Below, piece by piece: positions 54,098 through 62,355 of a stretch of DNA of 64,000 nt. This DNA is from Elusimicrobiota bacterium (GTDB lineage: Bacteria; Elusimicrobiota; Elusimicrobia; 2-02-FULL-39-32): assembly GCA_016180425.1 (NCBI GenBank), contig JACPBF010000006.1, positions 1 through 64,000 on the forward strand. The letters are read 5' to 3'. The position numbers were made by a program, and so were the translations under genes. Position 1 is the stretch's first letter; each line of letters opens with the position of its first letter. The notes under the pieces are model-generated. The model did no database searches and was not told where the DNA came from. It worked only from the letters and a program-made list of their open reading frames with translations.

Positions 54098-55243
54098 TCA
54101 AAAAAAATTAAATAGTGTGGCGATAAGAAGCGTGGCTGGAACAGCTATGATAGGAAGAAATAGCGCTGTCCTCCAACCAATATTAGTCCACAAAAGGCCG
54201 ATTTCCGTATAATCTGTAATAACCCCAGCCATTAAAAATAAAAACGTATTGCCAAAAGCATGAGTTTGACGATATATCTCAAAAGCAAGAGGAGCAGTGC
54301 CTTCAGAACAAACCTCAAGAATCGTTGCAAAACCTAAGGTAACCCCCATTCCCAAAAAACTTTTTCCCATCCAATTGTGAAAAAAAGTTGCGGGGATAAG
54401 AACCCCGGCTAAAGAAGCAAGAGTCATTCCTAACAAAACCCACCATAAAACCATCTGAGACAAATGAAACGCTCCTATAAAAATTTTAGGAAAATCTTGC
54501 TTTATAAAAACAGTTGCATGGAAATGATAATTTTCCCAGCGGGATTGAATGTCTTTTTTTATAGAAAACTGATCTAAAAAATCTAAACTATTGAAATTTT
54601 TTTCAACCATTCCTTTTTTACTTAAAAAAGCAAAAAGAGAACCTGTAAAAAAAGAAACCACAAAAGCGCCTAAGACTATCAGGATTCCCTTAGTTCCAAA
54701 AAAACTAAAAAGTAAAAGAGTAATGGAGATATTCGCCCAGGGACTAGCTAAAAGAAAAGATATGACTGCGGAAGGAGATGCGCCTTTCTTATACAGCTCT
54801 AGAGCAATCGCTAAACAGCCATGAGAGCAGCCGCTAAAAATAAAACCAAGAAAAACTGCTCGCAGGATTGTCTTAAAGCTTGAACCTGCCAGAGATTTAG
54901 AAATATAGCTTCTTGGGATATAAACTTCTATAAAACCGCCGATAAGAAAACCAAGAACCAAAGGAAACCATATTTTTTTAAAATAGATCCAAAAGTAATT
55001 CGGAAAATCTGATAAGTAGAATATAAATTGAGATAAAACTAAAATAAAAACAATCGTTAAACTTACCCAAAAAACCGGGTAAGAATAAACCGATTTTTTT
55101 TCCACAGCGCGCAAAATTTCTTCTTTTAATGGAGAAAGAGCTTTTTCCTTTTCAAACTGCCGCACGCAATGAATAGAACAAAACCATGCTCCATGAGCAG
55201 AAATCTTTCCTGCCATGCCGCAAATCGGATCTATTTTTTTAAT
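54098..55243 (-). CDS. ArsP/YraQ-type permease (DUF318) with N-terminal metal-binding motif; probable AUU start
   Basis: About nine membrane segments and the DUF318/ArsP_1 pattern: VLGFLIGGFIEVYIP, FLGFIFSGCSHGCLAIALE, SPSAVISFLLASPWANISIT and, in the second half, MGVTLGFATILEVCSEGTAP. The nearest ATG is at 55216 (372 residues), but the codons before it read KKIDPICG, so the conserved DPICGM motif starts upstream of that ATG and continues with FCSIHC, a YHS/TRASH-like heavy-metal site. The only in-frame candidate with proper spacing from AGAGG is ATT at 55243 (381 residues). A stop lies further upstream. It probably exports a metal or organoarsenical. An ATG-to-ATT change or assembly error is the alternative. 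It follows tonB by a 5-bp overlap. Confidence 0.82.
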   Translation of the reverse strand: MKKIDPICGMAGKISAHGAWFCSIHCVRQFEKEKALSPLKEEILRAVEKKSVYSYPVFWVSLTIVFILVLSQFIFYLSDFPNYFWIYFKKIWFPLVLGFLIGGFIEVYIPRSYISKSLAGSSFKTILRAVFLGFIFSGCSHGCLAIALELYKKGASPSAVISFLLASPWANISITLLLFSFFGTKGILIVLGAFVVSFFTGSLFAFLSKKGMVEKNFNSLDFLDQFSIKKDIQSRWENYHFHATVFIKQDFPKIFIGAFHLSQMVLWWVLLGMTLASLAGVLIPATFFHNWMGKSFLGMGVTLGFATILEVCSEGTAPLAFEIYRQTHAFGNTFLFLMAGVITDYTEIGLLWTNIGWRTALFLPIIAVPATLLIATLFNFF

Positions 55244-55247
55244 TGTT

Positions 55248-55988
55248 TTAATCCTCTAATTGGAAGATGATGCTTTGACGAATTTTTACTGCAATCGGTT
55301 TGTCCTGTAACAGGGCTGGAGAAAAACGCATTTTTGTGGAAACTTTTTTTGCCACCTGATCAAAAGAGAGTCCTGCAGATTCAATCACCTCCATTCCCAA
55401 AACCATCCCTTCTGCGCTTAAATGAAGATCCACCACCACGACTCCTTCTGTTCCTAATTGCCGTTCCTGAGGAGGATAATGCTTCTTCAGCAACTTTAAA
55501 ATCTCTCTTCTGTTTAACAGTTTTGGGAAACGAGATAATGGGATTCCACCCCCCTGTCCTTCACCCCCGCCCTGCCCCCCACCGGTTCCATAAAAACCCT
55601 CGCCTTCGCCTTCTTCTGAACTGCCTGGAATTTTTTCAATATTTGGGCCGCTTTCCATTTCTCTTTTTTCAGTCTCTTTTACATCAGGGCCAGGTAAAAA
55701 CCACTCCTTAGGGCTCTGTTTTTTTTCACTAAAAACTTCAGACACAGCCGGTTTTCCTTCTACTTTTGGAATTTGTAGAGTTGTTCCGCCTCCAGGTTTT
55801 AATAAAGGATTGCCGCCAACATGAAAAGGTTTGGTAAGATCTATTTCCAGAGTTTGAGGCTGTGTTCCCTCTCCAAAAAAAATATTCCTTAAATGGATGC
55901 TTGCCAAAAAAAGAGAGTGAACTAGAATGGAAAAAATAAGAGCTTTTTTAAAAAGAGTCTCTTCATTCACACTAGTTGAGTTACTCAA
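55248..55988 (-). CDS. tonB: TonB-family energy transducer
   Basis: A 246-residue protein with one N-terminal anchor (FSILVHSLFLASIHL, about 14-32), a Pro/Gly-rich periplasmic linker with a Gly tract (GEGFYGTGGGQGGGEGQGGG), and a C-terminal TonB domain (GTEGVVVVDLHLSAEGMVLG, MRFSPALLQDKPIAVKIRQS). It carries proton-motive energy from ExbB/ExbD to outer-membrane receptors; none is recognised in this window. Its start overlaps the end of exbD by 8 bp. Confidence 0.92.
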   Translation of the reverse strand: MSNSTSVNEETLFKKALIFSILVHSLFLASIHLRNIFFGEGTQPQTLEIDLTKPFHVGGNPLLKPGGGTTLQIPKVEGKPAVSEVFSEKKQSPKEWFLPGPDVKETEKREMESGPNIEKIPGSSEEGEGEGFYGTGGGQGGGEGQGGGIPLSRFPKLLNRREILKLLKKHYPPQERQLGTEGVVVVDLHLSAEGMVLGMEVIESAGLSFDQVAKKVSTKMRFSPALLQDKPIAVKIRQSIIFQLED

Positions 55989-56391
55989 CTTTTTTTGAAC
56001 GAACTTCCAAAGCTATTTTTTTCACGCCAGAGCCTCTGATCAGATCAAGAATCTCAACCACTTCCCCATAAGGGATGGTTTGATCCGCTAAAAGAGCGAT
56101 ATGTAATCCAGGATCAGCCCGCAGCATGCTGGAAAGTTGAAATTTTAAATCGTGCTGAGAGATTTTATCTTCTCCCAAATAAAGCTCTCTTTTTTCTGTA
56201 AAGGCAAGGTTTAAAGCAGCAGTGACTTTTTGTTCCGCATACGCGGCCTTAGGCACATTCACATTTACGGATCTCCTATGAATCAAAGGAGCAGTGGCCA
56301 TAAAAATAATTAAAAGCACAAGCACCACATCCACCAATGGAGCGATATTGATTGCGGTTATAGATTCTTCGTCCGTTTGAGAAATATTCAT
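55981..56391 (-). CDS. exbD: ExbD/TolR-family protein
   Basis: A 136-residue protein with one membrane segment carrying the conserved Asp (NIAPLVDVVLVLLIIFMA, Asp near 22) and a periplasmic domain (DPGLHIALLADQTIPYGEVV). It forms the ion-driven motor with ExbB. It overlaps tonB and is separated from exbB by a 172-bp gap containing a hairpin repeat. Confidence 0.93.
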   Translation of the reverse strand: MNISQTDEESITAINIAPLVDVVLVLLIIFMATAPLIHRRSVNVNVPKAAYAEQKVTAALNLAFTEKRELYLGEDKISQHDLKFQLSSMLRADPGLHIALLADQTIPYGEVVEILDLIRGSGVKKIALEVRSKKVE

Positions 56392-56449
56392 CTAAAAATC
56401 CTTAAACTTCTATTTGCCTGAATAATTTATATAAAACTTACAACCCAAT

Positions 56450-56540
56450 CTAGTGTAGTGTCTCGTAAATCCCTTTCCGACGGAAGGTGTTTTTTCTCCG
56501 TCGAGCCAAAAGTAAAGAAGCGTTAGGGACACCACACTAG
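56450..56540. repeat. Short hairpin repeat between exbB and exbD
   Basis: The outer arms CTAGTGTAGTGTC (56450-) and GACACCACACTAG (-56540) pair with one mismatch, and the inner CGACGG/CCGTCG is a clean 6-bp stem. It is about 91 bp long and unlike families A and B. It interrupts an operon and may attenuate transcription from exbB into exbD. Confidence 0.7.
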
Positions 56541-56562
56541 CAAGTATCTTCTTTTAAGTCTT

Positions 56563-57177
56563 TTAAGATTTAAGTTTAGCTAAAAGCAGCCTGGCTAAAG
56601 ATTCCGTATCTAAAAGTAAATCTTTGATCTGTTTTTGCAAAATGTTATAAGCCACCACGCAAGGAAGAGCCACTAAAAGGCCCACAGCAGTTGCAATCAG
56701 CGCTTCAGAAAGCCCTTGCATCACCACTTCCGGACCTGAATTGCCGTTTTCACTAAGGTCATGAAACGCTTTGATCACTCCCAATACAGTTCCAAAAAGA
56801 CCAATATAAATAGCGTTGTTGCCTAAGGTTCCTAGTATAATCATTCTTTTTTCTAATCTCTGTTTTTCTTTAGAAGTAACTGAAAGAATCTCTTCTTCTA
56901 CAGCCTGAGCCCCTCTTTGGCTTTGTAAAAGTCCAGTGCGCAGGATCGTTCCTGAAAGACCTGTAAAATTTTGAAAGGTTTGAGAAATTTGATTAAAATT
57001 CAGGCTTTGCAAAACTTTTAAAAACTCTTCTTCTACTTTTTTAAATTCCTTTTTTTCCTTAGAAAAAAGTATGGTTCTTTCAACCATCACAGCAACAGCA
57101 AGAATTGAGCAGATTCCCAAAAGATAAATGACCCATTCCCCACCGGTTAAAGCCATGCCTTTAAATAACGTAATCAT
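56563..57177 (-). CDS. exbB: ExbB/TolQ-family proton channel protein
   Basis: A 204-residue protein with three membrane segments (about 17-35, 110-135 and 155-180) and the MotA/TolQ signature GLFGTVLGVIKAFHDLSE followed by GLSEALIATAVGLLVALPCVVAYN. It forms the pentameric channel driving TonB. It starts the motor genes; the HEAT-repeat gene ends 94 bp downstream of its ORF on the same strand side. Confidence 0.93.
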   Translation of the reverse strand: MITLFKGMALTGGEWVIYLLGICSILAVAVMVERTILFSKEKKEFKKVEEEFLKVLQSLNFNQISQTFQNFTGLSGTILRTGLLQSQRGAQAVEEEILSVTSKEKQRLEKRMIILGTLGNNAIYIGLFGTVLGVIKAFHDLSENGNSGPEVVMQGLSEALIATAVGLLVALPCVVAYNILQKQIKDLLLDTESLARLLLAKLKS

Positions 57178-57271
57178 TTTACACCACCCTTTTAAAAAAA
57201 TTTATGCTCCAACAAAACACTTTGTCTCGTGCTTTTAGACCAAAGAATCAGTTGGTTATGCCTCTATAGGC

Positions 57272-59248
57272 TTATTCCCCTTCTTCTTTAAATCTTTTTG
57301 CGTGAAGACGAAGCAGACTGGAACACATTTCAGCCTGCACAAACTTTTTTTGGTCTGATCCAAAATAAGATAATAATTTAGGATATTCTTGGGCTCCTCC
57401 TAACTCGCCCAGATAACGCATCGCCATGGCCTTACTGACCCAATCCTCCTCATCCAAAGAACGAATAAGAAAATCTTTCCCTAAAAGATCCCCCATTCTT
57501 AAAATCGCTCCTGCGGCAAAAACTCGCACAAAAGGGGAAGTGTCTAATTTTGTAACCCCTACAAGAATAGAAATTGCTTCCTCATAACCCCAAATTTCCA
57601 TGGCCTCTACCGCCGCAAAACGATCTGCCGCATGCTCGCTCCTTAAAGCGTTTTGAAAAAGACCCAGGTGACTTCTATCCTTAGAATAGGCTAATGCGAT
57701 CAAGGCAAAAGAACGCACATCTGGATTTTTCCCTTCTCGGACAATCCGGGCTAACTCATTTTTTAATTGAAAATCTTTTGTGCCTGCAAGCCCTTCTGTT
57801 AAAAGAAATCCTAATACTGTATATCGGGCTTTTAAACGAATGCCGTTTGGGGTCACAAGCTCATTTAAATCCCTATAGGCAGTGGACTGGTCAATCATTT
57901 CTTGAGTGACTCTAAAGTCCTCTTTTTCCTGCACAATTTTTAAAAGTTGAAAATTAATTCTTGAATCCACCAATTCTGTCTGGGGAATCCTTAAGCGGGG
58001 AGCTGTAACAATCAAAGGGTCTAGCTCAAAATAAGTTCTTTTTTTTAAGAGCGGCTCTTTCTTTGCCTGCGGCTCATTTTGAGGAGGAACAACTAATCCT
58101 TTTTTCTTTTTTTTCTCCAGAGCTTTCCTTTCCCGCTCAAGCTTTTCTTTTTCTATCTTTTGAGGAAAAAGTTTTAAAGCAGCAATGGAAATCTCTGTAA
58201 TCACAAACTCATTGGGAGTTGCAGTCTGTTCCCGATTTAGTTGATCCAGCAAAAGATCATAATCTTCTTCTGTGCCAACCTCTCCTATAAACTTAGCGGA
58301 AAAGGTTCTGATCAGCCAATCTCTATCCTCTAAATTTTCACGCAAAAACTTTATTCCTCTAGGATCACCCAAAAGAGCTAAACTGCCTTGCGCAAAAATT
58401 CGTATTAATTTAGATTCATCCCTATTTGAGATCTCTTGTAAAAGCTCGATGGATTCCTGAAGGTTCCACTTAACTAAAGCTTCAACCGTGGCAAAACGGA
58501 TGCCGATATTTCTAGACCAAAGCGCTTCCTTAAAATAAACTAAATCATTTTTATCCTTTAAGGAAGCCAGGGCTATTAGAGCGATGGAACGCACGTTCGG
58601 AGAATGATCCCAGCGAGCCACTGTGGTTAAACGCTGTTTTAAATTCTGTTCGCTGATCACGCGAATATGTTTAACCTCTTCCCATCCTAAGGATTCAGAA
58701 AGTACCACGCCTAAACGGGTATAACGATTTTTTAACTCAAAACCCTGCGGGGTTATAAAAGAATTAATTTCTTTAAGGGTAGGGATTTCTTCTATGTCCT
58801 CTAATTTTCCTAAATTAGGCTCTTCCAACAAATCAATAATCTTCTGAATAATTTGTGGATCCACGCTTTTAAAAACAGGACTGGTGCTAATGGCAGGAGC
58901 AGGCGGCTGATAAATAAAAATCTGCGGCTTCCAACTCTCTTTTTCTACAGTTTCAGCAAATGAAAATGAAGCAAAAAATAAAAGTAAACTACCTAAAAGG
59001 AAAAAAACTGTTTTTAACCTGAATATTGCATTAGGCGTTAGGACCGAGACGAATGAGGGCGAGACTTTTTCGACGAAAAAAGTGAGAGCGTAGCATTGCC
59101 TACGGTCGAACTTTTTGAGGACAAAAAAGTCCGCCATCATTCGTCGAATCCAACGTCCTAATGCAATATTCAGGTTTAACCCGTATTTTGCAATAGTTGT
59201 CATGAGCTGCGCACATCCTGAAGGATGAAAATGAAGAATATAATACAT
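57272..59248 (-). CDS. Secreted HEAT-repeat protein with internal duplication; N-terminus derived from intergenic repeats
   Basis: The frame is 658 codons. Residues 1-78 are encoded inside intergenic repeats (family B, then family A); the body starts with a signal peptide (LKTVFFLLGSLLLFFASFSFA, about 78-98). There is no ATG, GTG or TTG in frame between the repeat and the end of this signal, so translation must begin in the repeat, perhaps at ATG ATG (59135-59140), giving a 36-residue extension. The mature part has two similar modules of about 190 residues (about 145-345 and 460-650): ITPQGFELKNRYTRLGVVLS / VTPNGIRLKARYTVLGFLLT, each with HEAT repeats (NVRSIALIALASLKD; DVRSFALIALAYSKD). A role as a periplasmic scaffold is likely. 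It is in the exbB-tonB region but does not look like a known partner. Confidence 0.83.
   Translation of the reverse strand: MYYILHFHPSGCAQLMTTIAKYGLNLNIALGRWIRRMMADFFVLKKFDRRQCYALTFFVEKVSPSFVSVLTPNAIFRLKTVFFLLGSLLLFFASFSFAETVEKESWKPQIFIYQPPAPAISTSPVFKSVDPQIIQKIIDLLEEPNLGKLEDIEEIPTLKEINSFITPQGFELKNRYTRLGVVLSESLGWEEVKHIRVISEQNLKQRLTTVARWDHSPNVRSIALIALASLKDKNDLVYFKEALWSRNIGIRFATVEALVKWNLQESIELLQEISNRDESKLIRIFAQGSLALLGDPRGIKFLRENLEDRDWLIRTFSAKFIGEVGTEEDYDLLLDQLNREQTATPNEFVITEISIAALKLFPQKIEKEKLERERKALEKKKKKGLVVPPQNEPQAKKEPLLKKRTYFELDPLIVTAPRLRIPQTELVDSRINFQLLKIVQEKEDFRVTQEMIDQSTAYRDLNELVTPNGIRLKARYTVLGFLLTEGLAGTKDFQLKNELARIVREGKNPDVRSFALIALAYSKDRSHLGLFQNALRSEHAADRFAAVEAMEIWGYEEAISILVGVTKLDTSPFVRVFAAGAILRMGDLLGKDFLIRSLDEEDWVSKAMAMRYLGELGGAQEYPKLLSYFGSDQKKFVQAEMCSSLLRLHAKRFKEEGE
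59014..59178. repeat. Fold-back repeat element, family A copy 2
   Basis: TTAACCTGAATATTGCATTAG (left) pairs with its complement at about 59157-59178. The core (one 46-bp unit, not two) is the same as in copy 1, with one base different in the inner GACGAATG arm. The outer arms differ from copy 1 (CCTGAATATTGC against CCCGTATTTTGC) yet remain complementary to each other. It covers the start region of the HEAT gene. Confidence 0.83.
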
Positions 59249-59280
59249 CTTTTGGCTATTTTCATAATAGGACGTTGGCT
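59191..59280 (-). repeat. 80-bp dispersed repeat, family B copy 3 (diverged, reverse)
   Basis: Read in reverse it has TATTATGAAAATAG, CTTCAGGATGTGCGC and CTCATGACAACTATTG, the landmarks of the copies at 43361 and 49521, but is about 10 bp longer and more diverged. It directly abuts the family A element. Confidence 0.6.
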
Positions 59281-59333
59281 TGAACCTGAATATTTCATAA
59301 TGGACTTTGCAAAATCCGGATTTACCTTTTTTT

Positions 59334-59927
59334 TCATTTTGATCTTTGGATCGTCACCTTTTGAAGAATGACTGGGGTTAGCGGTTTATCTCCGGGTCCT
59401 TTTTGCGCATTGCCAATAGCCATCACCACATCTTGCCCATCCACCACTTCCCCAAAAATAGTGTGATGACCATTTAACCAAGGAGTAGGAATATGAGTGA
59501 TAAAAAATTGAGATCCATTGGTTCCAGGTCCGGCATTAGCCATGGCAAGTTTTCCAGGCCGATCAAATGTAATGGTTGGAACAATCTCATCCTGGAATTG
59601 GTATCCTGGCCCGCCAGTGCCATTGCCAATGGGGCAGCCTCCTTGAATCATAAAATTTGGAATAACCCGATGAAAAATTAAACCATCATAAAATCTCTTT
59701 TTTACTTTTTCCCCGCTCTTTGGATCCATCCACTCAATTTTGCCTTCTGCCAAGTCAATAAAATTTTTTACTGTGATTGGAGTTTCTTTTTCAAAAAGCT
59801 TGCAGCTGATTTTTCCCATCGTTGTTTCAAAAATAACCATAAGTTTCTCTCCTTTATTAACTGTTTGGTAACATCCCATTCCTACAAATAAAAAAGTAGT
59901 GATTATACCATAGACTACAAATTTCAT
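59334..59927 (-). CDS. Cyclophilin-type peptidyl-prolyl cis-trans isomerase (lipoprotein)
   Basis: A 197-residue protein with a lipoprotein signal ([15 protein letters not shown], lipobox VGMGC) and a cyclophilin domain: [47 protein letters not shown] and [11 protein letters not shown]. The catalytic Arg (FHRVIP) and the Gln/Phe pair (SQFFIT) are present. It folds periplasmic or envelope proteins. Confidence 0.94.
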   Translation of the reverse strand: MKFVVYGIITTFLFVGMGCYQTVNKGEKLMVIFETTMGKISCKLFEKETPITVKNFIDLAEGKIEWMDPKSGEKVKKRFYDGLIFHRVIPNFMIQGGCPIGNGTGGPGYQFQDEIVPTITFDRPGKLAMANAGPGTNGSQFFITHIPTPWLNGHHTIFGEVVDGQDVVMAIGNAQKGPGDKPLTPVILQKVTIQRSK

Positions 59928-59943
59928 AGTACCTCCTCTAAAG

Positions 59944-60966
59944 TCACCAATAATATTTTTTGTTCTCTTTGTAAAACTCGATAGTTTTTTGAAGTCCCTC
60001 TTTCAAAGAAACCTTTGCTTGCCAGCCAATTTCCTTTTTAATTTTATCAATATTTGCGGTAAAATCTCCCACATCAATTTTCTTATTTGTTTCTGGCCAT
60101 GGCACGTAAACAATTTTTCCAGATCCTGCGATCTTCACGATCTTTTTTACAATTTCAATCAAAGGGATCCCCTTTCCGCACCCTACATTGTAAATGTTGC
60201 CTTGTCCTTGCTGAACTGCGCCCGCGTTTAAAAACGCCTGCACAATATCCGAAACATACACATAATCCCTTACCTGTTTTCCATCTCCAAAAATTTTAAT
60301 CTCCTGATTGTCCAACGCTAAACGAATAAACCAATTTAAAATGCCAAAAGAAGGCTGAAGCATTTGGGCTCTTGGCCCATAACCATTGGCGCATCTTAAA
60401 ATAATAGTATCTAATCCAAAAACTTTTGCGTAAATGCGATGATAATTTTCTCCCGCAAGTTTATCCGCAGAATAGATATCCATAGGGTTTGGCAAAATTT
60501 CCTCATCTAAAACTTTTTTTTTAGAAGCGCCGTAAACCGCGCGGGTAGAGCAATAAACAATTTTTAAAAGAGGGTTGTCTGTTTTTGCAGACTCTAAAAT
60601 ATTGATTTGCCCTTTTGTATTGATCTCTACATCTAAAAAAGGATGGGCAATGCTGTCTGTATGGCTGGTTTGGGCTGCAATGTTAAAAAGCAGATCTTTT
60701 CCTTTAATCAATCTCTGAACAAGAGAAAAATTGCGTATATCCCCTTTAACCCATTCAACTTCTTTCTTAATTCCATGGATATTAAAGGGATTGCCGCCAT
60801 GAGCTTCTAAAAGACAATCTAGGAGAGTAACCTTTGCCCCAGATTTTACTAACTGATGAGCAAGATTACTTCCTAGGAAGCCCAAACCGCCTGTAACAAG
60901 GACTTTTCTACCTTTATAAAAATTGTTCATCATCTTATCATTTAGGGTGAGCTCTGAATTGCTCAT
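59944..60966 (-). CDS. NAD-dependent nucleotide-sugar epimerase/dehydratase (extended SDR)
   Basis: A 340-residue enzyme with [15 protein letters not shown] (NAD-binding, about 22-36), the Asp of the second strand, a catalytic Ser/Thr region YCSTRAVYG, and the YSADK catalytic Tyr/Lys (YxxxK). The [17 protein letters not shown] segment is typical of the sugar-nucleotide family. It probably acts as UDP-glucose 4-epimerase or a related dehydratase, supplying surface sugars; the substrate is not determined. It is downstream of tldD by 15 bp. Confidence 0.9.
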   Translation of the reverse strand: MSNSELTLNDKMMNNFYKGRKVLVTGGLGFLGSNLAHQLVKSGAKVTLLDCLLEAHGGNPFNIHGIKKEVEWVKGDIRNFSLVQRLIKGKDLLFNIAAQTSHTDSIAHPFLDVEINTKGQINILESAKTDNPLLKIVYCSTRAVYGASKKKVLDEEILPNPMDIYSADKLAGENYHRIYAKVFGLDTIILRCANGYGPRAQMLQPSFGILNWFIRLALDNQEIKIFGDGKQVRDYVYVSDIVQAFLNAGAVQQGQGNIYNVGCGKGIPLIEIVKKIVKIAGSGKIVYVPWPETNKKIDVGDFTANIDKIKKEIGWQAKVSLKEGLQKTIEFYKENKKYYW

Positions 60967-60982
60967 TTTAAACCCGAATATT
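60963..60982. repeat. Solo motif resembling the family A arm
   Basis: TTTTAAACCCGAATATTTAT lies in the short gap between tldD and the epimerase gene and resembles the element arms at 1800 and 59014. It covers the tldD stop and the epimerase start. Confidence 0.35.
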
Positions 60983-62355
60983 TATTGTCCTCCAATCAGA
61001 AGTTTTGGAATTCTTATGGTGGGCTGGCCGTCAGAAACCGGCACACCTTGCCCATCTTTCCCGCAAGTTCCCACACCAAACCCCATATCATTCCCCACCA
61101 AATCAATGGACTTAAGCACTGCTGGCCCATTGCCTAGCAGGGATGCGCCTCGAACCATACTCTTTATTTTGCCATTCTCCAATAAATAACCTTCCTCTAC
61201 CTCAAAAACAAAATCTCCTGTTACAGGGTTCACCTGTCCGCCGCCCATGCGGCGAACTAAGAGCCCATTTTCAACTGAAGCTAAAATAAGTTTAGGATCA
61301 TCTGGTCCAGAACCAATAAAAGTATTAGACATTCTTGGAATTGGTTTATGCGCGTAAGATTCTCTTCTGCCATGTCCATTGGACTTAATCTTTTCTTTTC
61401 TGGCAGAAAAACGGTCATAAAGATAATTTTTAAGAATGCCTTTTTCCACTAAAATGGTTTTTTCAGATTTTGTCCCTTCATCATCATAGAAGAATGAACC
61501 CCGGAAAGAGCTCAGGGTTGGATCGTCATAAACTGTAATCTTTTCATTCGCAACCTGCGCGCCAATTTTTCCAGCATAAACAGGAGAAATCCCTTTTTGA
61601 ATTCCATCCGCTTCCAAAGAATGGCCAATCGCTTCATGGATCATGGTGCCGCCGGCTTGAGCTTCTAAGATCACTGGCATCTCGCCAGTTGGAGCAGATG
61701 GCGCCAGTAATTTTTGTATGGCTCGCTTAGCAGCTCTCACCGCAACTTCCGAGGGGTCCGTGCTATCAAAAACTTCAAATCCAGAGAGAGCTCCTATCAC
61801 CTCTGTAGCTGTCTGCAAAGTATGATCTTTTGATGCCACTACCGTGACTGCAAATACCGTATAAACTCTTTCTTCAGAGAAAGAAGAGAAGAAACCCCCT
61901 TCTTGAGAAATACAGTATATTTTTTTAACGCGCTCCCCTAAAGTTAAAGAGACCTGACGAATGGTTTCACTTCCCTTCACTGAATGAGCAGCATGGTCTG
62001 CTGTTTGAAGAATTTTTATTTTTTTATCCAAAGAAATCTCAAGGGGATTTTTTAAAATTTTGTGCCGCAAAGGCATTGGTTGAGAAGGCAATTCTATCTG
62101 CTGAATGCTCTTTAAACCTTGTGAGAGCTCTTGCTTTAATCTAAAGATAGATTCCTGATCACAGCCATCCACATGGCCAAAACGAGTTTCTTCCCCTTCA
62201 ACATATCTTAAACCAAGACCATTGGATTGCCCGCTCTCAATCTCATCAGTTTTGCCGTCTTCAAAACTAATGACTTGTCCGTAAGACTCTTCCGCATAAA
62301 TTTCACTATAATCTCCAAAAATTAATACAGGTTCTAAAATTTTCCAATCCATCAT
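60982..62355 (-). CDS. tldD: TldD-family metalloprotease
   Basis: A 457-residue protein with the zinc motif MIHEAIGHSLEADGIQK (HExxxH, His near 235), flanked by the TldD pattern (GTMIHEAIGH, FSARKEKIKSNGHGRRES) and C-terminal MVRGASLLGNGPAVLKSIDL with GNDMGFGVGTCGKDGQGVP. TldD works with a TldE/PmbA partner to degrade or mature peptides. No partner gene is in the window. Its start overlaps the kinase stop (62352) by 4 bp. Confidence 0.94.
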   Translation of the reverse strand: MMDWKILEPVLIFGDYSEIYAEESYGQVISFEDGKTDEIESGQSNGLGLRYVEGEETRFGHVDGCDQESIFRLKQELSQGLKSIQQIELPSQPMPLRHKILKNPLEISLDKKIKILQTADHAAHSVKGSETIRQVSLTLGERVKKIYCISQEGGFFSSFSEERVYTVFAVTVVASKDHTLQTATEVIGALSGFEVFDSTDPSEVAVRAAKRAIQKLLAPSAPTGEMPVILEAQAGGTMIHEAIGHSLEADGIQKGISPVYAGKIGAQVANEKITVYDDPTLSSFRGSFFYDDEGTKSEKTILVEKGILKNYLYDRFSARKEKIKSNGHGRRESYAHKPIPRMSNTFIGSGPDDPKLILASVENGLLVRRMGGGQVNPVTGDFVFEVEEGYLLENGKIKSMVRGASLLGNGPAVLKSIDLVGNDMGFGVGTCGKDGQGVPVSDGQPTIRIPKLLIGGQ

